In this document: positions 36,514 through 46,221 of the stretch, one piece after another
Layout of the letters: the number at the start of each line of letters is the position of its first letter
Position numbering within the stretch: position 1 is the first letter of the stretch
DNA from: Bradyrhizobium jicamae
GTDB lineage: Bacteria; Pseudomonadota; Alphaproteobacteria; Rhizobiales; Xanthobacteraceae
Assembly: GCF_018130695.1 (NCBI RefSeq)
Contig: NZ_JAFCJX010000001.1
Span: 248,001 to 312,000, forward strand
Direction of reading: 5' to 3'
DNA: 64,000 bases
Made by a program: the position numbers and the translations under genes
Notes under the pieces: model-generated
Seen by the model: only the letters and a program-made list of their open reading frames with translations
Database searches by the model: none
What the model was told of the DNA's origin: nothing

Positions 36514-36868
36514 CTTGTTTCACTCCTTCTTTTTATTGGCCTCTTATCGAGCAGTTGGTCAGAACTATAGCTGCGACATCATCTGCAGCAAGGGGAACCG
36601 CGCGCAGATCGCCATGCGCGGACGGCGACTTAAGTAGTGGTGGCGCAGCGAAGATGGACAAAAAGCAATGATTGCGGGCGATCGGATGCAGCGTGCCGCG
36701 CGGCGCAATTCGCGCGCCGCTGTGCCATCATCGGTCGCCCTGCGCTCTTGAATGGAAATGTCGTCGCGACACGCGATCGCCTGCGGCGCGATGCGGCCTT
36801 TCGATCAGCGCAACTGCCGCTTAAATGTCGGAGAGAAACCACCGCATCGCAGAGAGCGTTCTCGAGCC
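36514..36868. promoter_or_regulatory. Divergent region upstream of the ABC importer
   Basis: About 355 bases without a supported gene. The AT-rich part near 36520-36580 is the likely promoter of the leftward importer operon. CGCGACACGCGATCGCC near 36765 and the surrounding sequence show no clear dyad of operator length. Confidence 0.4.
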
Positions 36869-37102
36869 ATGTTGATTCGACTCACAGCCCTCGCCCTTCT
36901 GACACTGTTCGGAAGCGCGTATCCCTGCGCCGCCGAGGAGCCGATCGGCCGCTCCGGCAGGCCGGTCGCGACCCAGCAATACGGCACCTTCTCGGACCCT
37001 CTCACCAACGTGGCGCCGCCGCTGCGGCCTTATTACTGCGGGCAACGCGGCGCATGCGGCTATCAACGCACCTACACGCGGCCGGGCCGACCGCGACGGT
37101 AG
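36869..37102 (+). CDS. Small exported Pro/Arg-rich protein
   Basis: A 77-residue protein with a clean signal peptide (MLIRLTALALLTLFGSAYPC, cut near CAAEE). The mature part is short and rich in Pro, Arg and Tyr, with two Cys (RPYYCGQRGACGYQRTY) that could form a disulphide. The upstream extension of the frame to 36752 is not protein-like. No family is recognised. It has no operon partner. Confidence 0.6.
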   Translation: MLIRLTALALLTLFGSAYPCAAEEPIGRSGRPVATQQYGTFSDPLTNVAPPLRPYYCGQRGACGYQRTYTRPGRPRR

Positions 37103-37788
37103 GCCGATCCGACTGCGGACCTGTGACATATTCGACACGACGGGCAAATCAGCGGGCACGTGGAAAACCTGTCAAGGGCACCCGATAAAAATAATCTTGT
37201 TTACGCGAACTTCTGATTATGCTAACAGTGGCCCGTCTCACCCTCCGAGGGGCGTTGCGCAATGTCACGAACGCGGGTCGAGATGCGGTGGACGCCGAGC
37301 GTGCGATAGACATGCGCGCGCAAGGCGTACGGCGAAGTCGTGTGGGCCTGCCGCCCCGATGCTGGTGGCAAGTCCGTGAGAGGCCCAAAGCCGATCGCGG
37401 ACGATGGTGGCACAAAAGCAGAGTCTCACCAGGGCGAGCACGTATAAGCCGTAAAGCCATCGCGCAGGGAAGGCCGGCGTGCCTCCGCTGCATTTGTATG
37501 CCCGTGTGCGCCACACTTTCTACTCATGGCACATGGGACCGCGGGTGCAGCGTGCACCCGGTCTTCCCTGCGCCCTCACTCAAGAGAGAGGGCGGAACGA
37601 GATGGAAAACTCGGACAGATCATGTCGCGAGAATGCGGACGCATACCTCAACTGTCGTCGCCCGCGAATGCGGGCGATCCAGTACGCCGCGGCTTCTCGA
37701 ATCAACCGCAGCCGTCTCTGGAATACTGGATCACCCGCATGCGCGGGCGATGACACCGTGTTTGGCTGTTTGATAATTGAATTCCATC
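37103..37788. repeat. Composite dispersed repeat region without genes
   Basis: Nearly 690 bases with no credible gene. From about 37215 to 37760 it matches in style a widespread Bradyrhizobium intergenic repeat: a GC-rich block with CATGGGACCGCGGGTGCAGC and CACCCGGTCTTCCCTGCGCC, then CGTCGCCCGCGAATGCGGGC and CTGGATCACCCGCATGCGCG. The last two are imperfect inverted copies bounding a short spacer. Several short frames cross it (for example 37526-37753, reading SSPANAGDP) and are typical spurious predictions. About 37180-37215 is AT-rich. Confidence 0.6.
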
Positions 37789-39024
37789 CTACCGCGTCAT
37801 CTCGTGCCCGACCTCGCCCGTAATGACCTCGCCGAACAGCTCCCAGGCCTCGCCGTTGAACCGCATCAGCTGCATCTGCTCGATCGGGAAATAATCGTCA
37901 GCCGAGGTGTTGACCATGATGCCGGGCAGCATCAAATCGGAGTGGAAGTTCTTCAGGCTCGCCGCCTGCTTCATGACGTTGTCGCGGGTGAGGTTGTCGC
38001 CGCACTGCTTCAGCACCTGCAGCATCGCCTCCCCCTGCACATAGCCGTAGAGATTGTTGGCGTTGGTCTTGTCACCGTCGGGATAATATTTGTCCATGAA
38101 GGCGCGCCATTTGATGACGGCCGGATCCTTGTCCCAGGTCGGATCGGTCGGATCCTTCAGATAGGCGGTCGAGATGATACCCTTGGAATAGTCGAGGCCC
38201 GCCGGCTTCAGCACGGACGCGACCGACGTCGCTGTGTTGGCGAGGAAAAATTTTGGCTTCCAGCCGAGCTCGCCGACCTTGCGGATCGCCTGCGCGGAGC
38301 CCTTTGGTGCTGCCCAGGAGAAGAAGATGTCGGCGCCGGAATCATGAAGCGCGACGATCTGCGAGTCGATCGAGGGATCGCTGACCTCATAGGATTTGTC
38401 GGCGATGATCATATTGGCCTTATCGCCAAGCCCGTCCTTCAGGCCCTTGAACTGATCCTTGCCGGCATCGTCGTTCTGCCAGAACACCGCAATCTTGCTG
38501 TCGGGAAAATGATCACGGATGTATTTGGCGTAGATCCGCCCCTCGCTCTGATAGTTGGGCTGAAAACCCATGGTCCACGGGAAATTCCTGGGATCGCCGA
38601 ACTTGGTGCCGCCGGAGGCAACGAACAGCTGCGGCACCTTCTTGGCATTCATGTACTTCATGATCGCCGAGTTCGAGGGCGTGCCGAGCGCCTGGAAGAT
38701 CAGCAGCACCTCGTCACTCTCGACCAGCTTGCGCGCCTGCTCGATCGCCTTCGGCGGCGAGTAGCCGTCGTCATAGCTGATGAAGTTGATCTTGCGGCCG
38801 TTGATGCCACCTCCTTCGTTGACCATCTTGAAGAAGGCGGCTTCGGTCTTGCCGATCACGCCATAGGACGACGCCGGCCCCGAATAGGGCATGATGTTGC
38901 CGATCTTGATCTCGGTATCGGTCGCGCCGGCGTCATATTTCTTTTGCGCGACAGCCGATGTCGCGAGCAGCGCCGCACTTGCGAAGGCCGCAACCGCGAC
39001 ACTATATCGAACACGAGCCGGCAT
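37789..39024 (-). CDS. Liv-type ABC transporter substrate-binding protein (third, unrelated copy)
   Basis: A 411-residue Peripla_BP_6 protein from ATG 39024 (GGGAGG ribosome site). Its signal peptide ends near TSAVA and is followed by QKKYDAGATDTEIKIGNIMP. It is clearly different from the two copies at 30-36 kb, with GGGINGRKINFISYDDGYSP and the C-terminal ADDYFPIEQMQLMRFNGEAW typical of a rhizobial subgroup of binding proteins. No permease or ATPase gene is adjacent, so it must work with a transporter encoded elsewhere. It is divergent from the carbamoyltransferase gene, with about 160 bases between the two starts. Confidence 0.93.
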   Translation of the reverse strand: MPARVRYSVAVAAFASAALLATSAVAQKKYDAGATDTEIKIGNIMPYSGPASSYGVIGKTEAAFFKMVNEGGGINGRKINFISYDDGYSPPKAIEQARKLVESDEVLLIFQALGTPSNSAIMKYMNAKKVPQLFVASGGTKFGDPRNFPWTMGFQPNYQSEGRIYAKYIRDHFPDSKIAVFWQNDDAGKDQFKGLKDGLGDKANMIIADKSYEVSDPSIDSQIVALHDSGADIFFSWAAPKGSAQAIRKVGELGWKPKFFLANTATSVASVLKPAGLDYSKGIISTAYLKDPTDPTWDKDPAVIKWRAFMDKYYPDGDKTNANNLYGYVQGEAMLQVLKQCGDNLTRDNVMKQAASLKNFHSDLMLPGIMVNTSADDYFPIEQMQLMRFNGEAWELFGEVITGEVGHEMTR

Positions 39025-39182
39025 CGTTTCCTCCCGTTTTTTGTCGTTTGTTGGCGGCAAGCTTCGCAAGTCACGCATGTGCTGGCAAGCACCGGGTTTT
39101 TCCGTCCAGCGAAACGGCATTGTTGCCTGGCGCTATTTGTGTTTGAAGTCGATCGGGGACTCAACAAGTCAAGGCAAGTCGA

Positions 39183-41333
39183 TTGGGTAAGCCGGACATT
39201 CGTATCGGTCCGCGGCATCCGCGCTTCGCGGCTGCGGGCTATGAGCTGACGCGCCGCCTCAGCGAGCGCTCGCTGGCGCAACGCGGCCTGCACAAGGCCA
39301 ACAGCGAATTCGCCAGGCAGAAGCTCGCCGAGATTCGCGCGCGGCTCGCGCGCGGCGAAACCGTTTACATCGCGGGCCTCGCCTGTCCCGGCACCCATAA
39401 CACCGGCGTCGCGCTGATCGAGGTGACGCAGGCCGGCCCGCGGCTGATCGTCAACAATGAGGAAGAGCGCTTCTCCGGCGAAAAGCACACGACGCGATAT
39501 CCTGAGGCATCGCTCGACGACATGCGCGCGGTGTTGAAGCGGATGGGCCGCGACGTCGGCGATATCGCGGCCTTCGTCACCACCTGGGACTATCCGGCGC
39601 TGATCTCGATGCTGATCCGCACCGCGTTCGAGGAAGCGCCCTCGAGCCTGAAGCTGTTGGGAACGCCGATCGCACCCGCGATCAGCCTGCGGCAAATGGA
39701 CCAGGTGCGGCGCCTGTCGCGCAAGCTGCGCAATCAGTTCGATCTCGCCGAGCCCGTGCAGCTGATCTGCATGCCGCACCACGACAACCACGCCTGGTTC
39801 TCGTTCGCGGCCTCGCCCTTTGCCGACGACAAGGAGCCGGTGGCGATCGGTGTGCTCGACGGCACCGGCGACATCGGTTCGATCTCGCTCTATGTCGCCG
39901 AGAACGGCGAGATGAAGACCCTGTACTGCAACAACAGCCTGTTCGACTCGCTCGGCGCCTTCTACAGCGTGATCTCCTCCACCCAGGGCGGCTGGACCTG
40001 GCTCTCCAGCGAAGGCCGCTACATGGGCGCCGCCGCCTGGGGCGACATGAACCGCGCCACCAATCCCTATTATGCGCGGCTGAAAGAGGTGCTGCAGCTC
40101 GGTCCCAATGGCGAGGTGCATCTCAACCGCGCGATGGCCAATTGGTATCGCGACCCCAACTACGAGCCCTACAAGGCGCCGTTGATCGAAATTCTTGGCG
40201 AGCCGCTGCGGCCCGACCAGCTGTGGAATCCCGATGCCGTGCTGCGCGTCGAGGATATCAAGCACCGGCCGGACACGCAGGACCGGCTCGACAAGGCGGC
40301 GGCGACGCAACTGGTGTTCGAGGATGCGATGATCCATGTCGTCGATCATCTGCTGCGCATCACCAGGACCAATCGCCTCGTGCTGACCGGCGGCGTCGCG
40401 CTGAACGCGCTCGGCAACATGCGCCTGTTGGAACACTTCAACGAAACGTGGTTCGAACAGGCGCAGGGCCGCAAGACGCGCCTGCATCTGTGGGTGCCGC
40501 CGGTGCCCGGCGATCCCGGTGTTCCCATCGGCGCCGCCTGGCTGTTTGCGCACATGGCCGGCGCGCCGCGCGGCGCACCGCTGTCGCATGCCTTCTATTG
40601 CGGGCTGCCGCCGGCGCGCGCCGACATCGAGCAAGCGATCAAGGCGACCGACGTTGCCTCCACCGAGATCGGCAATGTCGCGACGCCGGCAGGCCGCGAC
40701 GCGGTCGCCGATCTGATGGCCTATATGGTGGCGCAAGGCGGCGTGATCGCGATCTACCAGGGCGCCGCCGAAACCGGCCCGCGCGCGCTCGGCCATCGCT
40801 CGATCCTCGCCAACCCCTGCGATCCCGAGGTGCGCGAACGGCTCAACGAGCGCGTGAAGTATCGCGAGGCGATCCGCCCGCTCGCGCCGATGGCGACGTT
40901 GGAAGCGGCACGGGAATATTTTATGCTGGAAGACGGCGCCTCCGACGCCGGCTACAACGCCTACAATTACATGGTGCTCACCGCGCACTCGAAGCCGCAC
41001 GCGCGTGAAAAGATTCCGGCGGTGATCCATGCCGACGGCACCGGCCGCATCCAGGTCGTCGGCGCGGAGGATGATCCGCTGATCCATTCCTATTTGAAGG
41101 CGCTCGGCCGCCATGTCGGCGTCGAGATCTCAGTCAACACATCTTTCAATGTCGCCGGCCCCATCGCGCAGACGCCTGCGCATGCGATGGACACGCTGCG
41201 CCGCTCCAAGGGACTCGATGTGGTGGTGCTGGTCGCCGACGACGGCGCCACCTACGCCGCCTGGCACGGCGGCGAGCGCGACAGCGGCCGCTTCAAGGCG
41301 TGGCTCGCGGAGTGGTCGAAATCGCGGAGCTGA
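39183..41333 (+). CDS. NodU/CmcH-family O-carbamoyltransferase with N-terminal extension
   Basis: Transfers the carbamoyl group of carbamoyl phosphate, through an adenylate, to a hydroxyl of a sugar or small molecule. The 716-residue protein has the Carbam_trans_N domain (VYIAGLACPGTHNTGVALIE; the metal-binding HHDNHAWFSFAASPF; GVLDGTGDIGSISLY). It also has the C-terminal domain with TGGVALNALGNMRL, GAAETGPRALGHRSILANP and EISVNTSFNVAGPIAQTP. Typical NodU proteins start close to the first strand; here about 60 extra residues (Arg/Ala-rich helix, RLSERSLAQRGLHKANSEFA) precede it. The start is TTG 39183 with AAGG upstream; no ATG lies before the fold begins. No nod genes are nearby, so the acceptor may be a polysaccharide or natural product. 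Confidence 0.92.
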   Translation: MGKPDIRIGPRHPRFAAAGYELTRRLSERSLAQRGLHKANSEFARQKLAEIRARLARGETVYIAGLACPGTHNTGVALIEVTQAGPRLIVNNEEERFSGEKHTTRYPEASLDDMRAVLKRMGRDVGDIAAFVTTWDYPALISMLIRTAFEEAPSSLKLLGTPIAPAISLRQMDQVRRLSRKLRNQFDLAEPVQLICMPHHDNHAWFSFAASPFADDKEPVAIGVLDGTGDIGSISLYVAENGEMKTLYCNNSLFDSLGAFYSVISSTQGGWTWLSSEGRYMGAAAWGDMNRATNPYYARLKEVLQLGPNGEVHLNRAMANWYRDPNYEPYKAPLIEILGEPLRPDQLWNPDAVLRVEDIKHRPDTQDRLDKAAATQLVFEDAMIHVVDHLLRITRTNRLVLTGGVALNALGNMRLLEHFNETWFEQAQGRKTRLHLWVPPVPGDPGVPIGAAWLFAHMAGAPRGAPLSHAFYCGLPPARADIEQAIKATDVASTEIGNVATPAGRDAVADLMAYMVAQGGVIAIYQGAAETGPRALGHRSILANPCDPEVRERLNERVKYREAIRPLAPMATLEAAREYFMLEDGASDAGYNAYNYMVLTAHSKPHAREKIPAVIHADGTGRIQVVGAEDDPLIHSYLKALGRHVGVEISVNTSFNVAGPIAQTPAHAMDTLRRSKGLDVVVLVADDGATYAAWHGGERDSGRFKAWLAEWSKSRS

Positions 41334-41362
41334 CCACGACGCAAATCACCGACGATATCGAT

Positions 41363-42238
41363 CTAGCTTTTCGGCTGCGACACGATCTCGATCATCTGGC
41401 CTTCGTCGGCGTCGGGCGCGTGGGCCTTGGCTCGGTCATAGGCCTCGACCGCGGCGCGGCCCATGATCGGCGCGGCCGACAGCAGGCTCTCGGCAAGGCG
41501 CACGGCATAAGCCGCGTCCTTGTGGCGGAGCGACGATGTGAAGGTCGCGCCGGCAAAGTCCCGCGCCGCCATCCGCTTCGAATGCCTGATCACCTGCGGG
41601 CTTGCTGCGACGCCGGTTTCGACGGCCTCCAGCACCAGCTTCATGTCGAGCCCGGCCTGCTCGGCCATCGCCAGTCCCTCGGCAATGCCGGCGATCTGGA
41701 TCGCGCCCATCAGATTGTTGATGAGCTTGTACACGGTGCCGGATCCGACCGCGCCGAAATGGCGGATCGTGGTGCTGATCGGCGTCAAGAACGGCCGTGC
41801 CTTCTCCAGATCGGCGGCATCGGCGCCGACCAGCAGCGTCAGCTTGCCGGCAGCGGCCGCATCCGGCAGACCGGTCACGGGGCAATCGATATAGGTCAAC
41901 CCGCGCGCGGTCAGTTCGCGCGACATGTCGAGGGCGTGCTGGTACGACACCGTGGAGCATTCGATCGCGAGCGTGCCGGCCTTCATGGTCGCCGCCGCGC
42001 CATCCTTGCCCAGCCACACCGCGCGCGACGCCTCGTCATCGGCAACCATGGTCACGACGGCGTCGGCATCGATCGCGGCATCCTCCGGCGAGGTCGCCCA
42101 TTGCGCGCCGCGCGCGATCAGGTCCTCGGCCTTGGCCTTGCTGCGATTCCACACCGCAACCTTGAAGCCGGCATCGAGGTAGCGGCCGGCCATCCCGTGA
42201 CCCATTCGCCCCAACCCGATGAAGGCAACGCGCTGCAT
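41363..42238 (-). CDS. 3-hydroxyisobutyrate dehydrogenase-family NAD(P)-dependent reductase
   Basis: A beta-hydroxyacid dehydrogenase of 291 residues. It has the Rossmann motif VAFIGLGRMGHGMAGRYLDAG, the NADP/NAD-selecting WNRS turn, the substrate-binding DCPVTGLPDAAAAGKL and the catalytic Lys in GTVYKLINNLMGA. Family members reduce or oxidise 3-hydroxyisobutyrate, tartronate semialdehyde, succinic semialdehyde or glyoxylate. The WNRS turn suggests NADP preference. It starts three bases after the prfB stop and is probably read from the same transcript, although no functional link is known. Confidence 0.92.
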   Translation of the reverse strand: MQRVAFIGLGRMGHGMAGRYLDAGFKVAVWNRSKAKAEDLIARGAQWATSPEDAAIDADAVVTMVADDEASRAVWLGKDGAAATMKAGTLAIECSTVSYQHALDMSRELTARGLTYIDCPVTGLPDAAAAGKLTLLVGADAADLEKARPFLTPISTTIRHFGAVGSGTVYKLINNLMGAIQIAGIAEGLAMAEQAGLDMKLVLEAVETGVAASPQVIRHSKRMAARDFAGATFTSSLRHKDAAYAVRLAESLLSAAPIMGRAAVEAYDRAKAHAPDADEGQMIEIVSQPKS

Positions 42239-42241
42239 GGC

Positions 42242-43373
42242 TTAGTCCACGTCTTCAACACTGCCGGGGCCGGTGCCGAAGGCGCGCTGCGCCAGGGTCG
42301 CGGCCATGAACTCGTCGAGATCGCCGTCGAGCACGCCCGAGGTGTCGGAGGTCTGCACGCCCGTGCGCAGGTCCTTCACCATCTGATAGGGCTGCAGCAC
42401 GTAGGAGCGGATCTGGTGGCCCCAGCCGATGTCGGTCTTGGCGGCCTGATCGGCGGCAGCCTGATCCTCGCGCTTCTTCAGCTCGATCTCGTAAAGCCGC
42501 GCCCGCAGCATGTCCCAGGCCTGCGCACGGTTCTTGTGCTGGGAGCGGCCGGCCTGACAGACCACGGCAACGCCGGTTGGAATATGCGTCAGCCGCACCG
42601 CGGATTCGGTCTTGTTGACGTGCTGGCCGCCGGCGCCGCCCGACCGCATCGTGTCGGTGCGGACGTCGGATTCCTTGATGTCGATCTTGATCGAGTCGTC
42701 GATGACCGGAAAAATCTGCACCGACGAGAACGAGGTGTGCCGGCGCGCGTTCGAGTCGTACGGCGAGATACGCACCAGGCGGTGCACGCCGGCCTCGGTC
42801 TTCAGCCAGCCATAGGCATTGTGGCCGGAGATCTGGATGGTGGCGGATTTGATCCCGGCTTCTTCGCCCTGGGACTCTTCGAGATACTCGATCTTGAAGC
42901 CGTGATTCTCGGCCCAGCGCGTGTACATGCGCAGCAGCATCTGGGCCCAGTCCTGGCTCTCGGTGCCGCCGGCGCCGGCATGGACTTCGAGATAGGAATC
43001 GAACTTGTCGGCCTCACCGGAGAGCAGCGCCTCGAGCTCGCGCCGCGCCACCTCCTTCTTGAGGTCCTTCAGCGCCTTCTCGGCCTCGGCCACGACGCCG
43101 GCATCGTTCTCGGCCTCGCCGAGCTCGATCATGCCGACATTGTCGTCGAGCTCGCGCTCGACCTTGCCGATGCCAGAGAGCGCATCCTCCAATGAGGTGC
43201 GCTCCTGCATCAGCCGCTGGGCCTTCTGGGGATCGTTCCAGAGATTGGGATCTTCAGCGAGCTTGTTCAGCTCAGCGAGGCGTGCCGTCGATTGTTCGAC
43301 GTCAAAGATGCCTCCTCAGCAGCCCGACTGACTGCTTGATCTCTTCAACGAGGCGTTCGATTTCCGCGCGCAT
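42242..43373 (-). CDS. prfB: Peptide chain release factor 2 (programmed +1 frameshift)
   Basis: Terminates translation at UGA and UAA. The coding sequence is in two frames: 23 codons from ATG 43373 to CTT 43305, then TGA at 43304-43302. The ribosome slips past T43304 and continues with GAC at 43303, giving 376 residues in total. The main frame has the GGQ loop [18 protein letters not shown] that triggers peptide release. The stop-recognition tripeptide reads SPY ([15 protein letters not shown]) in place of the enterobacterial SPF, a variant I believe is common in alphaproteobacteria. It lies downstream of PBP1A and the amidase on the same strand, a conserved order in this class. Confidence 0.97.
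43301..43316 (-). promoter_or_regulatory. prfB programmed frameshift site
   Basis: Read on the minus strand the site is AGGAGG-CAT-CTT-TGA-C. The internal Shine-Dalgarno sequence (43316-43311) lies exactly three bases before the slippery CTT, as in the classical prfB site, and TGA followed by C is the poorly terminating context. Low RF2 favours the +1 slip to make full-length RF2, which gives autoregulation. Confidence 0.95.
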
Positions 43374-43479
43374 GGTCTTTCAGACGTTGGGTAAAACAGG
43401 TCCGAGGGATGTAGCGAGCAGCGCGGCAAAGCGCAATCGGCTTGGCCGCACTGTCCCGGTGATTTGGCATCCGTTGCCG

Positions 43480-45972
43480 CTAGTACAATCCGCCGGTTCC
43501 CGGACGTCCGAACAGGCCGGTATCGGGTGCCTGCTGCATGGACGCCGGCGGCGGCGGAGCGCGACCGTCGGCATCGGCGACGCCGATCACAGAATAATTC
43601 TCCGGCGGCGCCGTGCCCGGCTTGAAGGCCTCGAGGATGGTGTTGCCGCCATCGCCGGGGCCGGCGCGCATGCCGGTGCGGGCATCGACGCGGATCAGCT
43701 TGATGCCGGCGGGCACCTTGAACGGGGTCGGCGGCTTGTCGGCGAGAGCCAGCTTGAGGAAGTCGCGCGCGATGGGAGCTGCGATATGACCGCCGGTGGC
43801 CGCACGCCCCATGTTGCGCGGCTTGTCGTAGCCCATGTAGACGCCGACCGCGATATCGGGCGAGAAGCCGACGAACCAGACGTCCTTCTCGTCATTGGTG
43901 GTGCCGGTCTTGCCGGCGATCGGCTTGCCGACCTCCTTCACCACGGTCGCAGTGCCGCGCTGAACCACGCCTTCCATCATCTCGGTGATCTGGTAGGCGG
44001 TCATCGGATCGAGCACCTGCTCGCGGCGGTCGACGAGCTGCGGCTCGGGCTGGTTCTTCCAGCCGCCGGGTGCGTCACAGCCGCGGCATTCGCGCTGGTC
44101 GTGCTTGAAGATGGTGTGTCCGTAGCGGTCCTGGATGCGGTCGATCAGGGTCGGCTTCACGCGGCGCCCGCCATTGGCGAACATCGAATAGGCCGTGACC
44201 ATGCGCATGACGGTGGTTTCGCCGGCGCCGAGCGCATAGGACAGATAGTTCGGCAGTTCGTCATAGACGCCGAACCGCTTCGCATACTCGCCGACCAGGG
44301 GCATGCCGACATCCTGCGCCAGCCGCACGGTGACGGTGTTGAGCGAACGCTGCAGCGCGTTGCGCAGCGTGGTCGGGCCATAATATTTGCCGCTCGAATA
44401 GTTTTCCGGACGCCACACGCCGGCGCCCTGCCCCTGGTCGATTTCAATGGGCGCGTCGATCACGGTGGTCGACGGCGTATAGCCATTGTCGAGCGCCGAG
44501 GAATAGACGATCGGCTTGAACGACGAGCCGGGCTGCCGATAGGCCTGCGTGGCGCGGTTGAACTGGCTCTGGTCGAACGAGAATCCGCCGACCATCGCGA
44601 GCACGCGACCGGTCCAGGGATCCATCACCACCATGGCGCCGGAGACTTCCGGCAACTGCCGCAGGCGGTACTGACCTTCGACCTTGGTCCCGTCCTTGTT
44701 GACCAAGGGATCGGCATAGATCACGTCGCCGGGCTGCAGCACCTGCGCGACCGCCGTCGGCGTCTTGCCCTTGCTCTTGGCCCAGCGGACACCGTCCATC
44801 GTGATGATGCCGGTCTCGCGCTGCTTGCTGACCGCGCCGCCCAGTTCGCGGCCCGGCTGGAAGCCGATCCGCGCCGAGTCATTGCCGGTCTCCAGCACCA
44901 CGCCCATCCGCCACGGCGAGATATCGCCAAGCGATTTGACGTCGGCGAGCCTGACGCCCCAGTCGCCGGACACATCGAGCTTCTGCAGCGCACCGCGCCA
45001 GCCCTGAGCCTCGTCATAATTGACGAGGCCGGCGACCATGGCCTTGCGCGCCATCACCTGGATCTTCGGGTCCAGCGTGGTGCGGACCGACAGGCCGCCT
45101 TCATACAGCTTCTTCTCGCCGTAGCGCTCGAAGATGTCGCGACGGACTTCCTCGGCAAAATATTCGCCGGCGAAGATGTGGGCGCCGTTGCCGCGGTTGG
45201 TCACGACCAGCGGCTCCTTGCGCGCCTTGTCGGCGTCGGCCTGTTTGATCCAGCCGTTCTCCAGCAGGCGATCGATCACATAGTTGCGGCGCTCGATCGC
45301 GCGGTCGCGGTTGCGCACCGGATGCAGCGCGCCAGGCGCCTTCGGCATCGCCGCCAGATAGGCGGCTTCCGCGATCGAGAGTTCATTGACCGACTTGTCG
45401 AAATAGACCAGCGACGCCGCCGCGATGCCGTAGGCGCCGAGGCCGAGATAGATCTCGTTCAGATAGAGCTCGAGGATGCGATCCTTGGAATAGGCGCGCT
45501 CGATACGCATCGCGAGCAGCGCTTCCTTGATCTTGCGGGCGAACGACACCTCGTTGGTGAGCAGGAAATTCTTGGCGACCTGCTGGGTGATGGTCGAGGC
45601 ACCCTGCGGGCGGCGGCCAGAGCCATAGTTCTGCGCGTAGAGGACCGCGGCGCGCGCCATGCCCTGATAGTCGATGCCGCCATGCTCGTAGAAATTCTTG
45701 TCTTCGGCGGCGAGGAAGGCGTTGATGACGAGCTTCGGCACCGCCTGGATCGGCAGGTACAGCCGGCGCTCCTTGGAATATTCGCCGAGCAGCGCGCCGT
45801 CGGAGGCGTGCACACGCGTCATCACCGGCGGCTCATAATCCTGAAGCTGCGAATAATCCGGCAAGTCCTTGGAGAAATGCCAGATCGCCCCCGCTACGCC
45901 GGCGACGCCGACCAGGAACACGACCGTTCCGGCGGCGAACAAGAAACCCATGAACCGCACAAGCAAGCGCAT
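43480..45972 (-). CDS. mrcA: Penicillin-binding protein 1A (bifunctional class A PBP)
   Basis: Peptidoglycan glycosyltransferase and DD-transpeptidase, 830 residues. It has an N-terminal membrane anchor (about 8-28) and a GT51 domain with the catalytic Glu in AAEDKNFYEHGGIDYQG and then STITQQVAKNFLL. A 1A-type OB/insert region follows, then the transpeptidase domain with the SxxK serine in PGSSFKPIVYSSAL, the SxN motif SLNTVTVR and KTGTTNDEKDVWF. A Pro/Gly-rich tail ends the protein. It acts in the inner membrane facing the periplasm. It is flanked by the amidase gene upstream and prfB downstream. Confidence 0.96.
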   Translation of the reverse strand: MRLLVRFMGFLFAAGTVVFLVGVAGVAGAIWHFSKDLPDYSQLQDYEPPVMTRVHASDGALLGEYSKERRLYLPIQAVPKLVINAFLAAEDKNFYEHGGIDYQGMARAAVLYAQNYGSGRRPQGASTITQQVAKNFLLTNEVSFARKIKEALLAMRIERAYSKDRILELYLNEIYLGLGAYGIAAASLVYFDKSVNELSIAEAAYLAAMPKAPGALHPVRNRDRAIERRNYVIDRLLENGWIKQADADKARKEPLVVTNRGNGAHIFAGEYFAEEVRRDIFERYGEKKLYEGGLSVRTTLDPKIQVMARKAMVAGLVNYDEAQGWRGALQKLDVSGDWGVRLADVKSLGDISPWRMGVVLETGNDSARIGFQPGRELGGAVSKQRETGIITMDGVRWAKSKGKTPTAVAQVLQPGDVIYADPLVNKDGTKVEGQYRLRQLPEVSGAMVVMDPWTGRVLAMVGGFSFDQSQFNRATQAYRQPGSSFKPIVYSSALDNGYTPSTTVIDAPIEIDQGQGAGVWRPENYSSGKYYGPTTLRNALQRSLNTVTVRLAQDVGMPLVGEYAKRFGVYDELPNYLSYALGAGETTVMRMVTAYSMFANGGRRVKPTLIDRIQDRYGHTIFKHDQRECRGCDAPGGWKNQPEPQLVDRREQVLDPMTAYQITEMMEGVVQRGTATVVKEVGKPIAGKTGTTNDEKDVWFVGFSPDIAVGVYMGYDKPRNMGRAATGGHIAAPIARDFLKLALADKPPTPFKVPAGIKLIRVDARTGMRAGPGDGGNTILEAFKPGTAPPENYSVIGVADADGRAPPPPASMQQAPDTGLFGRPGTGGLY

Positions 45973-46221
45973 TATCGAAGTTCCGTTCCAACCCTGCGGC
46001 GCTCAGGTCAGCAGCGCCTGTCTCACGAGCGAAAACCCGTACACACGAAGCCTGGGGGCCCAAGGAGACGTCAAAGGGGACGTCCAAGGGCCGCCGTTGC
46101 GCAAAGCAATATACAAGAGCCCCGGGACAATGTGGCCGATTCCGGAGGCCCTGCGGTGTATTTTCTATTCCGTCGCCGCTGTGGCCAAACTAGGGCTTCC
46201 CCTGCTCCGGCCGCGTCCGTC

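Noticed and set aside
37219..37773. Several overlapping small frames, for example one reading SSPANAGDP
   Set aside because: They are translations of a dispersed repeat in several frames and are typical false predictions.
38856..41114. Leftward frame of 752 codons over the carbamoyltransferase
   Set aside because: Shadow of a gene with clear catalytic motifs; composition is low-information.
43301..43304. TGA near the start of prfB as a disabling mutation
   Set aside because: The surrounding AGGAGG-CAT-CTT-TGA-C is the conserved programmed frameshift signal, so the gene is intact.
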